Assembly (NCBI GenBank): GCA_965249735.1
Contig: CBDFMS010000019.1
Location: 1-64,000, forward strand
DNA length: 64,000 nt
Source: JANQSS01 sp965249735
GTDB taxonomy: Bacteria; Bacteroidota; Bacteroidia; Chitinophagales; Saprospiraceae
Reading direction: 5' to 3'
Of this stretch, positions 27,010 to 35,748 are shown piece after piece (position 1 is the stretch's first letter; each line of letters opens with the position of its first letter). Made by a program: the position numbers and the translations under genes. The notes below the pieces were generated by a model. It was not told the DNA's origin. It searched no databases and saw nothing but the letters and a program-made list of their open reading frames with translations.

Positions 27010-28068
27010 ATGATTGGATACGAACGTGGACTTTTGAAATTACGCGGACTCGTTAGTTCACGCACAAACGCATTATTACAATTTGGTGGATTTGTATTAT
27101 TACTACTCGTATGGTATGTTTTGACCATTGGCGAAGAGCCCATTGTTCGTACGGCTATTTTACCAAAACCAATCGATGCGTTTTACGCTTTTTTCGAATT
27201 ATTAAATGACAACGATTTAATTGTCCATGTGTTCCATTCAATTGGACTAAATCTGGCCGGATATATCGAGGCTATATTATTGGCGCTTGTGATCGGATTC
27301 ATTGTTGGATTATATCCACTGTTCAGGGGATTGTTTCAACGACAAGTAGATGCGCTGCGATTTGTTCCACTGACTGCTGTCACCGGCATCTTCATTATTT
27401 GGTTTGGTCTTGGTGTAGAAATGAAAGTTCACTTTCTGGCCTTTGGTATTTTTATCTATTTATTGCCTGTAGTCGTACAACGGGTGGATGAAGTAGCAAG
27501 CGTATATCTCAAAACTGTTTATACCCTGGGCGCTACAAATTGGCAGACAATCAAGACGGTATACATACCGCACGTGATGTCCAAGGTCATTGATGACATC
27601 AGAGTGCTTACTGCCATTTCCTGGACTTATATTATCATCGCGGAGATGTTGGGAAATGAAGGAGGTATTGGTGCGCTCATTTGGCGAACAGGACTACGCC
27701 AGGGGAGAATGGACAAACTATTTGCCTTATTGGTTATCATTATTATCATTGGTGTATTCCAGGATAAAATATTCAAATTACTGGACAGGCATTTCTTTCC
27801 TCACAAATACCAGATCAAACCTGATTATGGACACAAAAAGAAAGAATCAGCTATTCAAATCACACTTGCATTTATTTGGAAGACCTTATTTTGGATTCTA
27901 TTGGCTATTTATTTCATTTTGATGATTAATGAATACACAGGTGTATTAACAGATACAAAAATACTGACACATTATTTCGGAGGCACGACCTCCATTGTAA
28001 ATTTAACAGCATTGACCATTATTATTTACCAGGTCTATGGACTGTACGAAAAATGGAAAAGCAAATGA
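27010..28068 (+). CDS. ABC transporter permease, NitT/TauT type with C-terminal extension
   Basis: 352 residues, about 90 longer than usual SsuC/TauC permeases. The core (about 15-265) carries the cytoplasmic EAA loop (GATNWQTIKTVYIPHVMSKVIDDIRVLTAISWTY), which docks the ATPase. After a polar stretch (KPDYGHKKKESA) two more membrane helices follow at about 280-305 and 325-345. The extra helices are unusual. The stop overlaps the start of the diiron-protein gene by 16 bases. Confidence 0.88.
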   Translation: MIGYERGLLKLRGLVSSRTNALLQFGGFVLLLLVWYVLTIGEEPIVRTAILPKPIDAFYAFFELLNDNDLIVHVFHSIGLNLAGYIEAILLALVIGFIVGLYPLFRGLFQRQVDALRFVPLTAVTGIFIIWFGLGVEMKVHFLAFGIFIYLLPVVVQRVDEVASVYLKTVYTLGATNWQTIKTVYIPHVMSKVIDDIRVLTAISWTYIIIAEMLGNEGGIGALIWRTGLRQGRMDKLFALLVIIIIIGVFQDKIFKLLDRHFFPHKYQIKPDYGHKKKESAIQITLAFIWKTLFWILLAIYFILMINEYTGVLTDTKILTHYFGGTTSIVNLTALTIIIYQVYGLYEKWKSK

Positions 28069-28748
28069 AATTTTTTAGAACACTCGAAGCGGAGCTCGAG
28101 CCTCAAATTGATAAGATTCTACACCACCCATTTCTGAATCGAATCAAAGACGGTTGGCTAAATAAAAAACAGGTGCATTATTTTGTTGGCCAATATGGAA
28201 TTTATTGCAGGTATTTTCCTCGATTCCTTGCCGCAGCAGCTGCGAATATTCCTGATGATCCCACACGTATGGCCTTAGTCGAAAATCTCTGGGAAGAACA
28301 TGGGGAAGGGCGTTTGGACAAATCACATCGTATCCTGTTCAACAACTTTGCTCGTGCAGTTGGATATACGCAAGAGGAACTGGAAGCGGTGCCAGCCTTG
28401 CCAACAACAGAAATTTGCATCGAGAATCTAATGGATATGTGTCGTAATAAACATTTTCTGGTTGGATTGGGTGCTTTGGGACCCGGAACGGAATATTTTA
28501 CCAATGAGGAGTATCGAATTATTGAGAGTGGGTTGAAAAACTATGAATTTCTTTCGGATGAAGATATCGAGTTCTGGACAATACATATTGCGCTGGATGA
28601 ACATCATTATTCGGACATGGTGGATGCTATTAGTCTCTGGGTAGAATCAACAGAAAATAAAGAAATGATCCGGAAAGGAGCTTTAAAAGCCTTGGCCCTC
28701 GAATACATCTTTTGGGAAGGCCTGGAAGATAATTTACCCGGTAAATAA
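28053..28748 (+). CDS. Heme-oxygenase-like diiron protein, PqqC/TenA/CADD superfamily
   Basis: 231 residues, all-helical. Candidate ligands are E85, H92, E147, H178, D182 and H185: E-x6-H, then a lone Glu in GPGTEYF, then HIALDEHH giving H-x3-D-x2-H. As I recall, CADD from Chlamydia uses E81, H88, E142, H174, D178 and H181, the same spacings to within one residue. Heme-oxygenase-like diiron oxidases (HDOs) oxidise small molecules or themselves with O2; TenA relatives salvage thiamine pyrimidine but lack these ligands. It lies inside an ABC operon, so it may act on the imported compound. Confidence 0.8.
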   Translation: MEKQMKFFRTLEAELEPQIDKILHHPFLNRIKDGWLNKKQVHYFVGQYGIYCRYFPRFLAAAAANIPDDPTRMALVENLWEEHGEGRLDKSHRILFNNFARAVGYTQEELEAVPALPTTEICIENLMDMCRNKHFLVGLGALGPGTEYFTNEEYRIIESGLKNYEFLSDEDIEFWTIHIALDEHHYSDMVDAISLWVESTENKEMIRKGALKALALEYIFWEGLEDNLPGK

Positions 28749-28825
28749 TTAATAGGTGAGTAGAATCAATAGAATAAACTATCCAAATAAAATAACAATC
28801 ACCATAAAGCGCAAAGTAACAATAT

Positions 28826-29635
28826 ATGTTTCCGGATAATCCCAAAACCAACAATGTCATCGAATTGCGAAATATCAGTCAATCGTATGACGGCGGTAAA
28901 TCCTACATTATGCAGGATCTTGACTTCCTGGTTGAGGACAAGGCCGGACAAGGTCAATTCGTTGTCGTATTAGGCATGTCGGGAAGTGGTAAATCCACCT
29001 TGTTGCGGTATATTGCCGGTCTGCAAAAACCAACGGCAGGAGAAGTTTTAATCAACAATAAACCGGTCAGCCGCGGTAATCGAGCCGGTATGGTATTTCA
29101 ACAATATTCATCATTACCTTGGATGACTGTACTTGATAATGTCAGTCTCGCCTTGCGTTACCAGGGCGTCAAGCGAAAAGAAAGAGAAGAAAGAGCCATG
29201 GAAATGATTGAAATGGTTGGACTCAGTGGTCATGAACAAAAATTTGCTCAATATCCGACGCTTTCAGGTGGCCAGCTGCAACGTGTAGCCATAGCCAGGA
29301 GCCTGCTTGCTAATTCCAATATTTTACTAATGGATGAACCATTTGGCGCGCTCGATATTCGAACCAGGCTTCAAATGCAGGATATGCTCGAGGATCTATG
29401 GCTGAAATTTCATCCAACTATTATTTTCGTTACCCATGATATTTCGGAGGCGGTATATCTCGGAGATGACGTCTATATTTTATCGTCGCCGCCTGCCAAA
29501 TTTGTTGAACACATTAAGATTGATTTACCATTTAACCGCACACGAGATACGAAGCGAAATCCTCGGTATATCGAGCTCGTTCAAGAAGTTGAAGACCGCA
29601 TGATTAAAGTCGCTGAAATGCAAAAATCAACTTAA
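28826..29635 (+). CDS. ABC transporter ATP-binding protein, NitT/TauT type
   Basis: 269 residues. Walker A GMSGSGKST (50-58), Q-loop VFQQYSSLPWMTV, signature LSGGQLQRVAIARSL, Walker B ILLMDEPFGALD, and the switch His in FVTHDISEA. It belongs to the SsuB/TauB/NrtC class, which energises uptake of taurine, sulfonates, nitrate or thiamine precursors. It is the last gene of the operon and ends directly before the shared terminator. Confidence 0.92.
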   Translation: MFPDNPKTNNVIELRNISQSYDGGKSYIMQDLDFLVEDKAGQGQFVVVLGMSGSGKSTLLRYIAGLQKPTAGEVLINNKPVSRGNRAGMVFQQYSSLPWMTVLDNVSLALRYQGVKRKEREERAMEMIEMVGLSGHEQKFAQYPTLSGGQLQRVAIARSLLANSNILLMDEPFGALDIRTRLQMQDMLEDLWLKFHPTIIFVTHDISEAVYLGDDVYILSSPPAKFVEHIKIDLPFNRTRDTKRNPRYIELVQEVEDRMIKVAEMQKST

Positions 29636-29679
29636 AAAAACAGAGAACAAGAAATCTATATTGCATTTCTCGTTCTCTG
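29634..29679 (-). terminator. Terminator of the metal-locus lipoprotein gene
   Basis: Arms CAGAGAAC...AGAAAT and ATTTCT...GTTCTCTG (29641-29655 with 29665-29679) form a 14-bp stem with one mismatch and a 9-base loop. On the minus strand it is followed by seven T, so it terminates the transcript from 29693 upwards. The plus strand has the same hairpin after the ATPase gene but no T run. Confidence 0.75.
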
Positions 29680-29692
29680 CCTGATTGATTAG

Positions 29693-30109
29693 TTAGGGAT
29701 GTACGTGAAACATGATGCTTTTTGTGACTTCACCAAGACCAGCTTCATGGCCCCAAACCTTTGCCTCCATGATCCAATCCGTATGTTCATTCACTGCCAG
29801 AACAACATTGTCGTGGTGTTCATGATGTCCTCCGGATACGTGTACATGGGCATCTGATGGCAAATTGTAGAGTACCGAGTTTCCGTCAGAACTCTTTATT
29901 GAAATATTGACATGATGAATGACATCCGCATTGATCTCATCAAAGTTGACGTGTAGGTGTATAGTATCACCGACATGTTTTGCCTGTTCACTCGGTGATT
30001 TAATGTCGATAGTGTAAACGACCCCTTGTTCTGAACTTTCATCATCATCGTTGCAAGCTGATATGCTACACAAAACCAAAATGAAGAATAATCCGATTAA
30101 ATTTTTCAT
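29693..30109 (-). CDS. His-rich lipoprotein
   Basis: 138 residues. The N terminus ends in a lipobox (LVLCSISAC, Cys at about 19), so it should be anchored in a membrane, facing the periplasm or outside. The body is beta-rich with many His (for example VHVSGGHHEHHDNVVLAV). The family is unknown to me. With the two genes upstream it forms a three-gene metal-related set; a metal-binding role is inferred from composition and context. Confidence 0.65.
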   Translation of the reverse strand: MKNLIGLFFILVLCSISACNDDDESSEQGVVYTIDIKSPSEQAKHVGDTIHLHVNFDEINADVIHHVNISIKSSDGNSVLYNLPSDAHVHVSGGHHEHHDNVVLAVNEHTDWIMEAKVWGHEAGLGEVTKSIMFHVHP

Positions 30110-30124
30110 CCGATTTTTATTTAG

Positions 30125-31138
30125 TTAAAGGATATATTGTAATCCAATAGTCAGGAAATTATCGGTTTCTAATTGAATACCATTTAAATCTAGTAATACA
30201 GGGATATCATATTCAATACCCAAGCGCAATCCTTCAAAAGTTCCTGAAGGGATTAAAAAATTGACTCCAAAACTATTGCGAACTTCATCACCGCCATAAT
30301 TTGAACCGATTACAGTGGGTACCATCTTCCCGGCAACCTGCATAGCAAATGCTGGATCTGCCCCGTCGAGTTCACCTGTGTGAGAATATGACAAGCGATT
30401 AGAAATACTTATCCAGTTATCCGCTCTGAAAGCCAACCAGGCGGATGTCCTATATTGATTTCCCAACGCGTAGTCATGGTCATTTTCATTCAGTCGAACG
30501 ACCGTCTTTAGTTGTATTCCACCGGAAAATTGTTTGCCATAACGGCTATAGGTAATAGCGGGAATAAGATCAAATGTTCCTGATCCACTTTGCATAGGGT
30601 ATGGTAAAAGCACCTCATTTGGCTCCGACATCGGTGTGACTCCTTTATTTTCAATACTTCCAACAGGAATTCCGAGCGACATAGACGCAACAAAGTTCTG
30701 TTTGTGGTCATGGACCAACGAATAAATCCCACCTATTTGTAAATCGCCAATACCGTCAGAATGCGTCGTAAAATCATTCCCATTTCGCATGACATGTGAC
30801 ATATCGGACGAAATAATACTAGTCATGGCCATAAGCGTCACGCGATCACCGGGTGCGAACATGAGGCCTATCATATGCATGTCCATAGCCATGTCTGTAG
30901 GAGACACCATATAGGTTTCATGAACATCTGACAAGGTCAAATTATCAGTTCCAGAACGCATGCCATCCATTTGCATATTCATGTAACGGTAAGAAATCAT
31001 CCATTCACCTTTGTTATGAGAATGATCACCCATAACTCCTAATGGAGCATGCGCATCAGCGCGCGAGGTGTGCGCACATTGTGAGGACGCAACTGTAGCG
31101 CCCATAAATATGAGAAAGAGAAATAAAAAATATTTCAT
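30125..31138 (-). CDS. Outer-membrane beta-barrel protein, Met/His-rich N-terminal region
   Basis: 337 residues with a signal peptide (to about 18), then a conserved opening GVMGDHSHNKGEWMISYRYMNMQMDGMRSGTDN that I know from Bacteroidota proteins near copper genes. About 12 amphipathic strands follow, ending in the aromatic residue pattern of outer-membrane barrels (FLTIGLQYIL). It resembles the MetA-pathway-type (Phenol_MetA_deg) transporter-like barrels. The many Met and His suggest copper or silver contact, but this is inference. Confidence 0.65.
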   Translation of the reverse strand: MKYFLFLFLIFMGATVASSQCAHTSRADAHAPLGVMGDHSHNKGEWMISYRYMNMQMDGMRSGTDNLTLSDVHETYMVSPTDMAMDMHMIGLMFAPGDRVTLMAMTSIISSDMSHVMRNGNDFTTHSDGIGDLQIGGIYSLVHDHKQNFVASMSLGIPVGSIENKGVTPMSEPNEVLLPYPMQSGSGTFDLIPAITYSRYGKQFSGGIQLKTVVRLNENDHDYALGNQYRTSAWLAFRADNWISISNRLSYSHTGELDGADPAFAMQVAGKMVPTVIGSNYGGDEVRNSFGVNFLIPSGTFEGLRLGIEYDIPVLLDLNGIQLETDNFLTIGLQYIL

Positions 31139-31226
31139 TATTTAATTATTTATATAACAAGAATACTGATGATGGAAATCATCAGACATTTAATAAATCG
31201 TAAAAGAAATTAATGACAGGGTTGTG

Positions 31227-31589
31227 TCAGGAAGGTGGCTTGAACAGATCGGGTAGGAGGCCTTTATATGAAGACAAAATGTAGTGGTATTCCACATCAG
31301 TACTTAAAATAAGAGGTCTTATTGAAAAAATGAATATTTCTTGAAAAAATACAACCGTCCTTGGAATATAATCGGCAAATGTATTTTTAGCCGATTTCTG
31401 GTCGTCACTTTTTTCTAACTTCTTTTTTAGAAAACAACTCGCTTTGCAATCCGAATTTTCGACATTCGAATTTACGCAGAAGGACTGTGTATAATAGGTC
31501 CGTCTCATCATGAAGTCCACGACTATCCCTAAGTCACTAAATTGTGAAATAGCCATAGAGATCAGCAGTATGACAGACCAGATTTTCAT
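31227..31589 (-). CDS. Small Cys-motif membrane or secreted protein
   Basis: I use the start at 31589 (MKIWSVILLISM...) rather than one 30 bases upstream. The 120-residue protein has an N-terminal hydrophobic segment and the motif YYTQSFCVNSNVENSDCKASCFLKKKL, a C-x9-C-x3-C pattern that I recognise in short proteins encoded beside copper-related genes in Bacteroidota. It is the first gene of the metal locus, 88 bases before the barrel gene. Confidence 0.6.
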   Translation of the reverse strand: MKIWSVILLISMAISQFSDLGIVVDFMMRRTYYTQSFCVNSNVENSDCKASCFLKKKLEKSDDQKSAKNTFADYIPRTVVFFQEIFIFSIRPLILSTDVEYHYILSSYKGLLPDLFKPPS

Positions 31590-31841
31590 CGCCGTAAAGT
31601 TAAGCACCAGCGGTGTCATTTAGCAGTTTTGAGTTGGAATAATCAGAATTCCATTTCAAGAAATAGCGAATATGACAGAACTATTGCAATAGTCCGTAGC
31701 AATTCTTTCGATTGACGCAGAATAAGGTGTGTGACCACTCAGACTGCCTGGGGTACGAGTTACACAAGCAATGATCTCTTTCACAAATCGGGTGAATCTA
31801 CTATAAGCTTTTTCAACTTTCTATTACTTCATGTGATTGTG

Positions 31842-34800
31842 TCAACGAAGGATCATCCCTTGAGATCTCATCTGTCCTTTTTGTGTGAGAAGGTGCAGAA
31901 TGTAATATCCATCGGAAAATCGCTCTAAATCAATTTCTACATCCAGAAATAAATCATTAAATCGTCCACAAAGTTGACCTCGATTATTATAGAGGTGCAA
32001 TTGATATGGTCCGACTTCAGAGCTCGCTTTCACATAAATACGTTTGTCGGATTCAAATATTTTTATTTGATCGATAATGTCTGATTTATCTTCTGTGGCC
32101 ACGGTTTCATCAACCATAATTGAGTCGAAAGTAATCTGACAATCATTGTCATCGGTAATGACTACAGAATAATATCCGGCAAATAAATTTATTAAGTCCT
32201 CTTGGGTAGAATACATCGTCGTATCGCGGAACCATAAGAATGAATAAGGAGGAGTTCCTCCGATTACATGAATTGAAATACTGCCATCGAAATTACCGGC
32301 CGTTGCATCTGTGATGACCAGCGAATCGAGTTCCATAGCCTCGGGTTCATTAATTTGAAATGTATCCATCACAACACAATCTTCACTATCCTCCAGTGTG
32401 ACCTGATAGTTTCCGGCAGGAAGCGATAATATGTCGTTGATAGGGTCGACTACAAAAGAGTAGGGTGGACTCCCTCCAATTCCTGTAATGCTAACCGAAC
32501 CATCAGTAGCACCAAAACATGATGCATCCTGTGTCATAACATTTACATCCAGATCTGAAATGACTGTAACGGAGAAGGAGCAGACGACCTGGTTTCCATA
32601 TTGATCCACTGCACGATATTGTTCAATGCTTGTACCAACCGGGAAAATATTTCCACTACCTATACCTGAAATTAATTCAATCGAAACGCTATCACAATTA
32701 TCTATCCCAACCGGAGTAGTATAATTAATTGTATCGCAAGTATTGACCGTAATATCAGCCGGACATGTAATGGTCGGTGAAATGGTGTCAGCAATATATA
32801 AATACAGGGTAACTGTATTTATATTGCCGGATGCGTCGCGTAAAACAAAATTATCTATAATTGTTCCAACGCTATCACAATCAAATGTTAATGGACCAAA
32901 TAATGCCGTGGGATTTGGGTCACAATTATCAATTATATTTTCATAAAAGGTTTGACTATCTAATTCTGCCGACCCATTCTCATCTATAAAAAGGCACAAC
33001 GTGTCAAACACAAACATCGGTGCCTCCATGTCATTTCCTGATAGTGTAAATGTGCTGCTCGCTTCACAATTATTGTCGTCAGTCACAGTAATAGAATACA
33101 CATTGCCAGATAGACCGGAAATGGTATCTGTCGTAGATCCTGTAGACCAAAGAACCTGATTGATTGTTTGATTGGCTTGATAAGTTAAACTACCATCCAT
33201 GTCATCGGGACAAGCAAGATCCTGTACAACTACGATACTCACACTCAAGTCACAACCCATTCCCTGAACTGTGCCCATGGCTGAAATAGTGCATCCGTTA
33301 TCATCCGTTACAGTGACAGAATAATCTCCGGGTATCAATCCTGTAATGATCTCTCCCGAAGCGCCGTTTGACCAATCATACATGTAAGGAGGCATGCCGC
33401 CGGTAACATCGGCATCAATAGATCCGTCATTGGCCCCGGGCATGCTTTCATCCGTTATGACAAGATCAATCGTCAACTCCATGGGCTGGGAAATGTTGAC
33501 TGCAACAATGTCCTCGCATCCATTCGCGTCTGTTACCATACACGTATAAGCCATTGCTACCAGGTTGTTTGCTGTCTGACCCATTTGACCGTCAGACCAC
33601 AAGAAAGTATAGCCGCCTGTACCACCGGAAGCAGTGACAGACGCACTTCCATCATTTCCACCAAAGCAACTTACATTCTGTTGGGTTAGCAGACTAATAG
33701 CTAACTCTACCGGCTCCAGAATGAAAATCTCCAAGTCGGCAGTACAATTATTTACATCTGTTACAGTCACACTGTGACTACCGGGAGTCAAGTTTACAGC
33801 TGTACCACCCGTTTGTCCATTAGACCAAGAAAATGAATATGGATTACTACCACCTGAAGCCTGGACAGCTGCTGTGCCATCATTAAAACCAAAGCACGAT
33901 ATGTTCGTTTGGAAAATCAATTGTAAGACAAGAACATCCGGTTCTGTGATGGTAATATCAGCCGAGGTTGAGCAATTGTTTACATCGGTAACAGTAACTG
34001 AATGCATACCTGGTGTAAGTCCCGTTGCTGTGGCAGACGATTGACCATTGCTCCAATTGAAAGTATATCCCGGACTGCCGCCGGAAGCGCTGGCCGTAGC
34101 CTGTCCGTCGTTATTGCCATTACAGGTTATATGATTATCTATCGTGGTAGTTAGTACCAAAGCACTTGGTTCTGAAATCGTGACCTGGTCAACGGCCATT
34201 TGTCCGCCGTCATCAGTTACAGTGACACTTTGTGAACCTGCAGAAAGCATGATGGCGGTAGCATTTGTCTCCCCATTTGACCAGAGGTAAGAATATGGCA
34301 TTTGTCCGCCAGAGGCATTCACAGTAGCACTTCCATCAGTTCCACCATTACACGTGACGGGAGAAGATGACGTGATATTGGCGGTCAACGGAATCAGACC
34401 CGTAAATGAGCCGGAAACATTTGTCGTTACGACGCCGTCCCCTTGATTATTTCCATTTCCATTCGCCAATACACTGGCCGCATAAAATGTGATGTCGCCA
34501 TCGGGCCCTGTTGTTGGAGCGGTCCAATCAACCATCCATGACACAGTACTGCCACCTCCGAATGCCTGGGCCGGATTATGTTCATGATAAGATCTGCCAC
34601 TTCCAACCACTGTAATGGTACTTGAAGGAGATGCGTTGCTCATCGAGCCTGCATTGATATTTCCATCATCGTGCAGTCCGACCATCTGAAATCCACCCAG
34701 ATCAGAATTACTGGCCGTTGTAGACGTGACGGTTAAGGTGTATGTCTGACCAGGCATGATGGTTGCGGGTAGTCCCGAGACCATGACACTACCGGATTGC

Positions 34801-34934
34801 GCGCCGGAACTGTGACAATCGGAACATAAGCCATCGCCGGGAGCACCGGTTCGACCATTGGGTGGATTGCCACTAAAGGCCAAAACAGAAATGATTGCTA
34901 TTGCTGAGAAAATGCGGAGTAAAGAATGCTTCAT
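31842..34934 (-). CDS. Giant secreted protein with choice-of-anchor V, SprB-like and HYR repeats
   Basis: 1030 residues. Signal peptide (about 1-20), then a cytochrome-like CSDCH at about 38, then a reeler/choice-of-anchor V domain (to about 180). Six SprB-type repeats follow, each with CxGxNDGxAxxxASGGxxPYxFxWSNG; then an HYR-type module and two degenerate repeats. The end (about 950-1030, KIFESDKRIYVKAS ... GYYILHL) resembles a type IX sorting domain, predicting export across the outer membrane. CxxCH in a secreted repeat protein is unusual and may hold a heme. Adhesion or gliding are the known roles of SprB relatives. Confidence 0.8.
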   Translation of the reverse strand: MKHSLLRIFSAIAIISVLAFSGNPPNGRTGAPGDGLCSDCHSSGAQSGSVMVSGLPATIMPGQTYTLTVTSTTASNSDLGGFQMVGLHDDGNINAGSMSNASPSSTITVVGSGRSYHEHNPAQAFGGGSTVSWMVDWTAPTTGPDGDITFYAASVLANGNGNNQGDGVVTTNVSGSFTGLIPLTANITSSSPVTCNGGTDGSATVNASGGQMPYSYLWSNGETNATAIMLSAGSQSVTVTDDGGQMAVDQVTISEPSALVLTTTIDNHITCNGNNDGQATASASGGSPGYTFNWSNGQSSATATGLTPGMHSVTVTDVNNCSTSADITITEPDVLVLQLIFQTNISCFGFNDGTAAVQASGGSNPYSFSWSNGQTGGTAVNLTPGSHSVTVTDVNNCTADLEIFILEPVELAISLLTQQNVSCFGGNDGSASVTASGGTGGYTFLWSDGQMGQTANNLVAMAYTCMVTDANGCEDIVAVNISQPMELTIDLVITDESMPGANDGSIDADVTGGMPPYMYDWSNGASGEIITGLIPGDYSVTVTDDNGCTISAMGTVQGMGCDLSVSIVVVQDLACPDDMDGSLTYQANQTINQVLWSTGSTTDTISGLSGNVYSITVTDDNNCEASSTFTLSGNDMEAPMFVFDTLCLFIDENGSAELDSQTFYENIIDNCDPNPTALFGPLTFDCDSVGTIIDNFVLRDASGNINTVTLYLYIADTISPTITCPADITVNTCDTINYTTPVGIDNCDSVSIELISGIGSGNIFPVGTSIEQYRAVDQYGNQVVCSFSVTVISDLDVNVMTQDASCFGATDGSVSITGIGGSPPYSFVVDPINDILSLPAGNYQVTLEDSEDCVVMDTFQINEPEAMELDSLVITDATAGNFDGSISIHVIGGTPPYSFLWFRDTTMYSTQEDLINLFAGYYSVVITDDNDCQITFDSIMVDETVATEDKSDIIDQIKIFESDKRIYVKASSEVGPYQLHLYNNRGQLCGRFNDLFLDVEIDLERFSDGYYILHLLTQKGQMRSQGMILR

Positions 34935-35095
34935 TGGATTGAGGATTAAAGTTTAGCCTGTAAAATACTATCTCATCCTTGAATTATTACGGTTGACCAC
35001 ATGACAAGACAAAGAAAATGACTGAACAGTATAATTTTGACGACGAAATAAAAAAGGAAATACGGGTATTTTCTTTATTGAATAGAAGAAGTCAG

Positions 35096-35635
35096 CTACT
35101 CTTTGAGATCTTCCAGATTGTACCCTACATTAAATCCAATTTTTTGAGGTTGCTTTTCATCATCATCATAATCCTCCCATTCGGCAATATCACGAACAAA
35201 CTCTTCCAGATGACGAATGATGAAAGGTGTTTGCAATTCTTCCGGTCTGTATATCGCTATCATTTTTGATGGTTGGGCTTCACCAACCCCTTCGATGACA
35301 GGAAATACAATCATGACAATAATTTTGCCATTAAATAATTGTTGATAAACAAGCATGCCATTCGCGCGAATGAACTGGCGTCTCATGTCGTTTTCCAATT
35401 CCTCATAAATACCGCTATGTACTTTTCCCAGTGACAAGACAACCGCCTCCAGATTTTTAATCTGATCCTTAACTTCAATGGTTGCTTCTAAGCCGACCTC
35501 CTTGCACGTATCAGTCAGGAGTGTAATTAAATTGTCTTTTAGTTCATTCGTCCATGTAAGCCGATAATCTGCTGTATTATTTCGGAATTCATTGTACTTA
35601 TTCACCTTGTTTTTTAAATTATTCAATTCCTGCAT
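35096..35635 (-). CDS. Conserved Bacteroidota-type protein of unknown function
   Basis: A 179-residue cytoplasmic-looking protein with an N-terminal coiled coil (MQELNNLKNKVNKYNEFRNN) followed by an alpha/beta domain (IYEELENDMRRQFIRANGMLVYQQLFNGKIIVMIVFPVIEGVGEAQPSKMIAIYRPEEL). The C terminus is acidic (AEWEDYDDDEKQPQKIGFN). I have no firm family. It is a single gene, ended by a fairly short gap before the terminator of the lamin-tail gene. Confidence 0.6.
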   Translation of the reverse strand: MQELNNLKNKVNKYNEFRNNTADYRLTWTNELKDNLITLLTDTCKEVGLEATIEVKDQIKNLEAVVLSLGKVHSGIYEELENDMRRQFIRANGMLVYQQLFNGKIIVMIVFPVIEGVGEAQPSKMIAIYRPEELQTPFIIRHLEEFVRDIAEWEDYDDDEKQPQKIGFNVGYNLEDLKE

Positions 35636-35696
35636 GATGTTTTCTTTGATTCCAAACTAGCTAATGTTTTTGATTATTGGAAAAAATTCAAAATAT

Positions 35697-35735
35697 AAAT
35701 GCAGAGCAAACTCAGTTAGTGTCTGCTCTGCATTT
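35697..35735 (-). terminator. Terminator of the lamin-tail repeat gene
   Basis: A perfect 12-bp stem (AAATGCAGAGCA with TGCTCTGCATTT, 35697-35708 and 35724-35735) lies directly after the stop of the giant gene. Its presence shows that the gene really ends here and is not cut off by an assembly or frame break. Confidence 0.8.
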
Positions 35736-35748
35736 TCGCTATTATTCG

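Noticed and set aside
28053..28748. TenA thiaminase-type aminopyrimidine hydrolase as the name for the diiron protein
   Set aside because: The residues present fit a six-ligand diiron site of HDO type, and TenA's catalytic Cys context is not visible.
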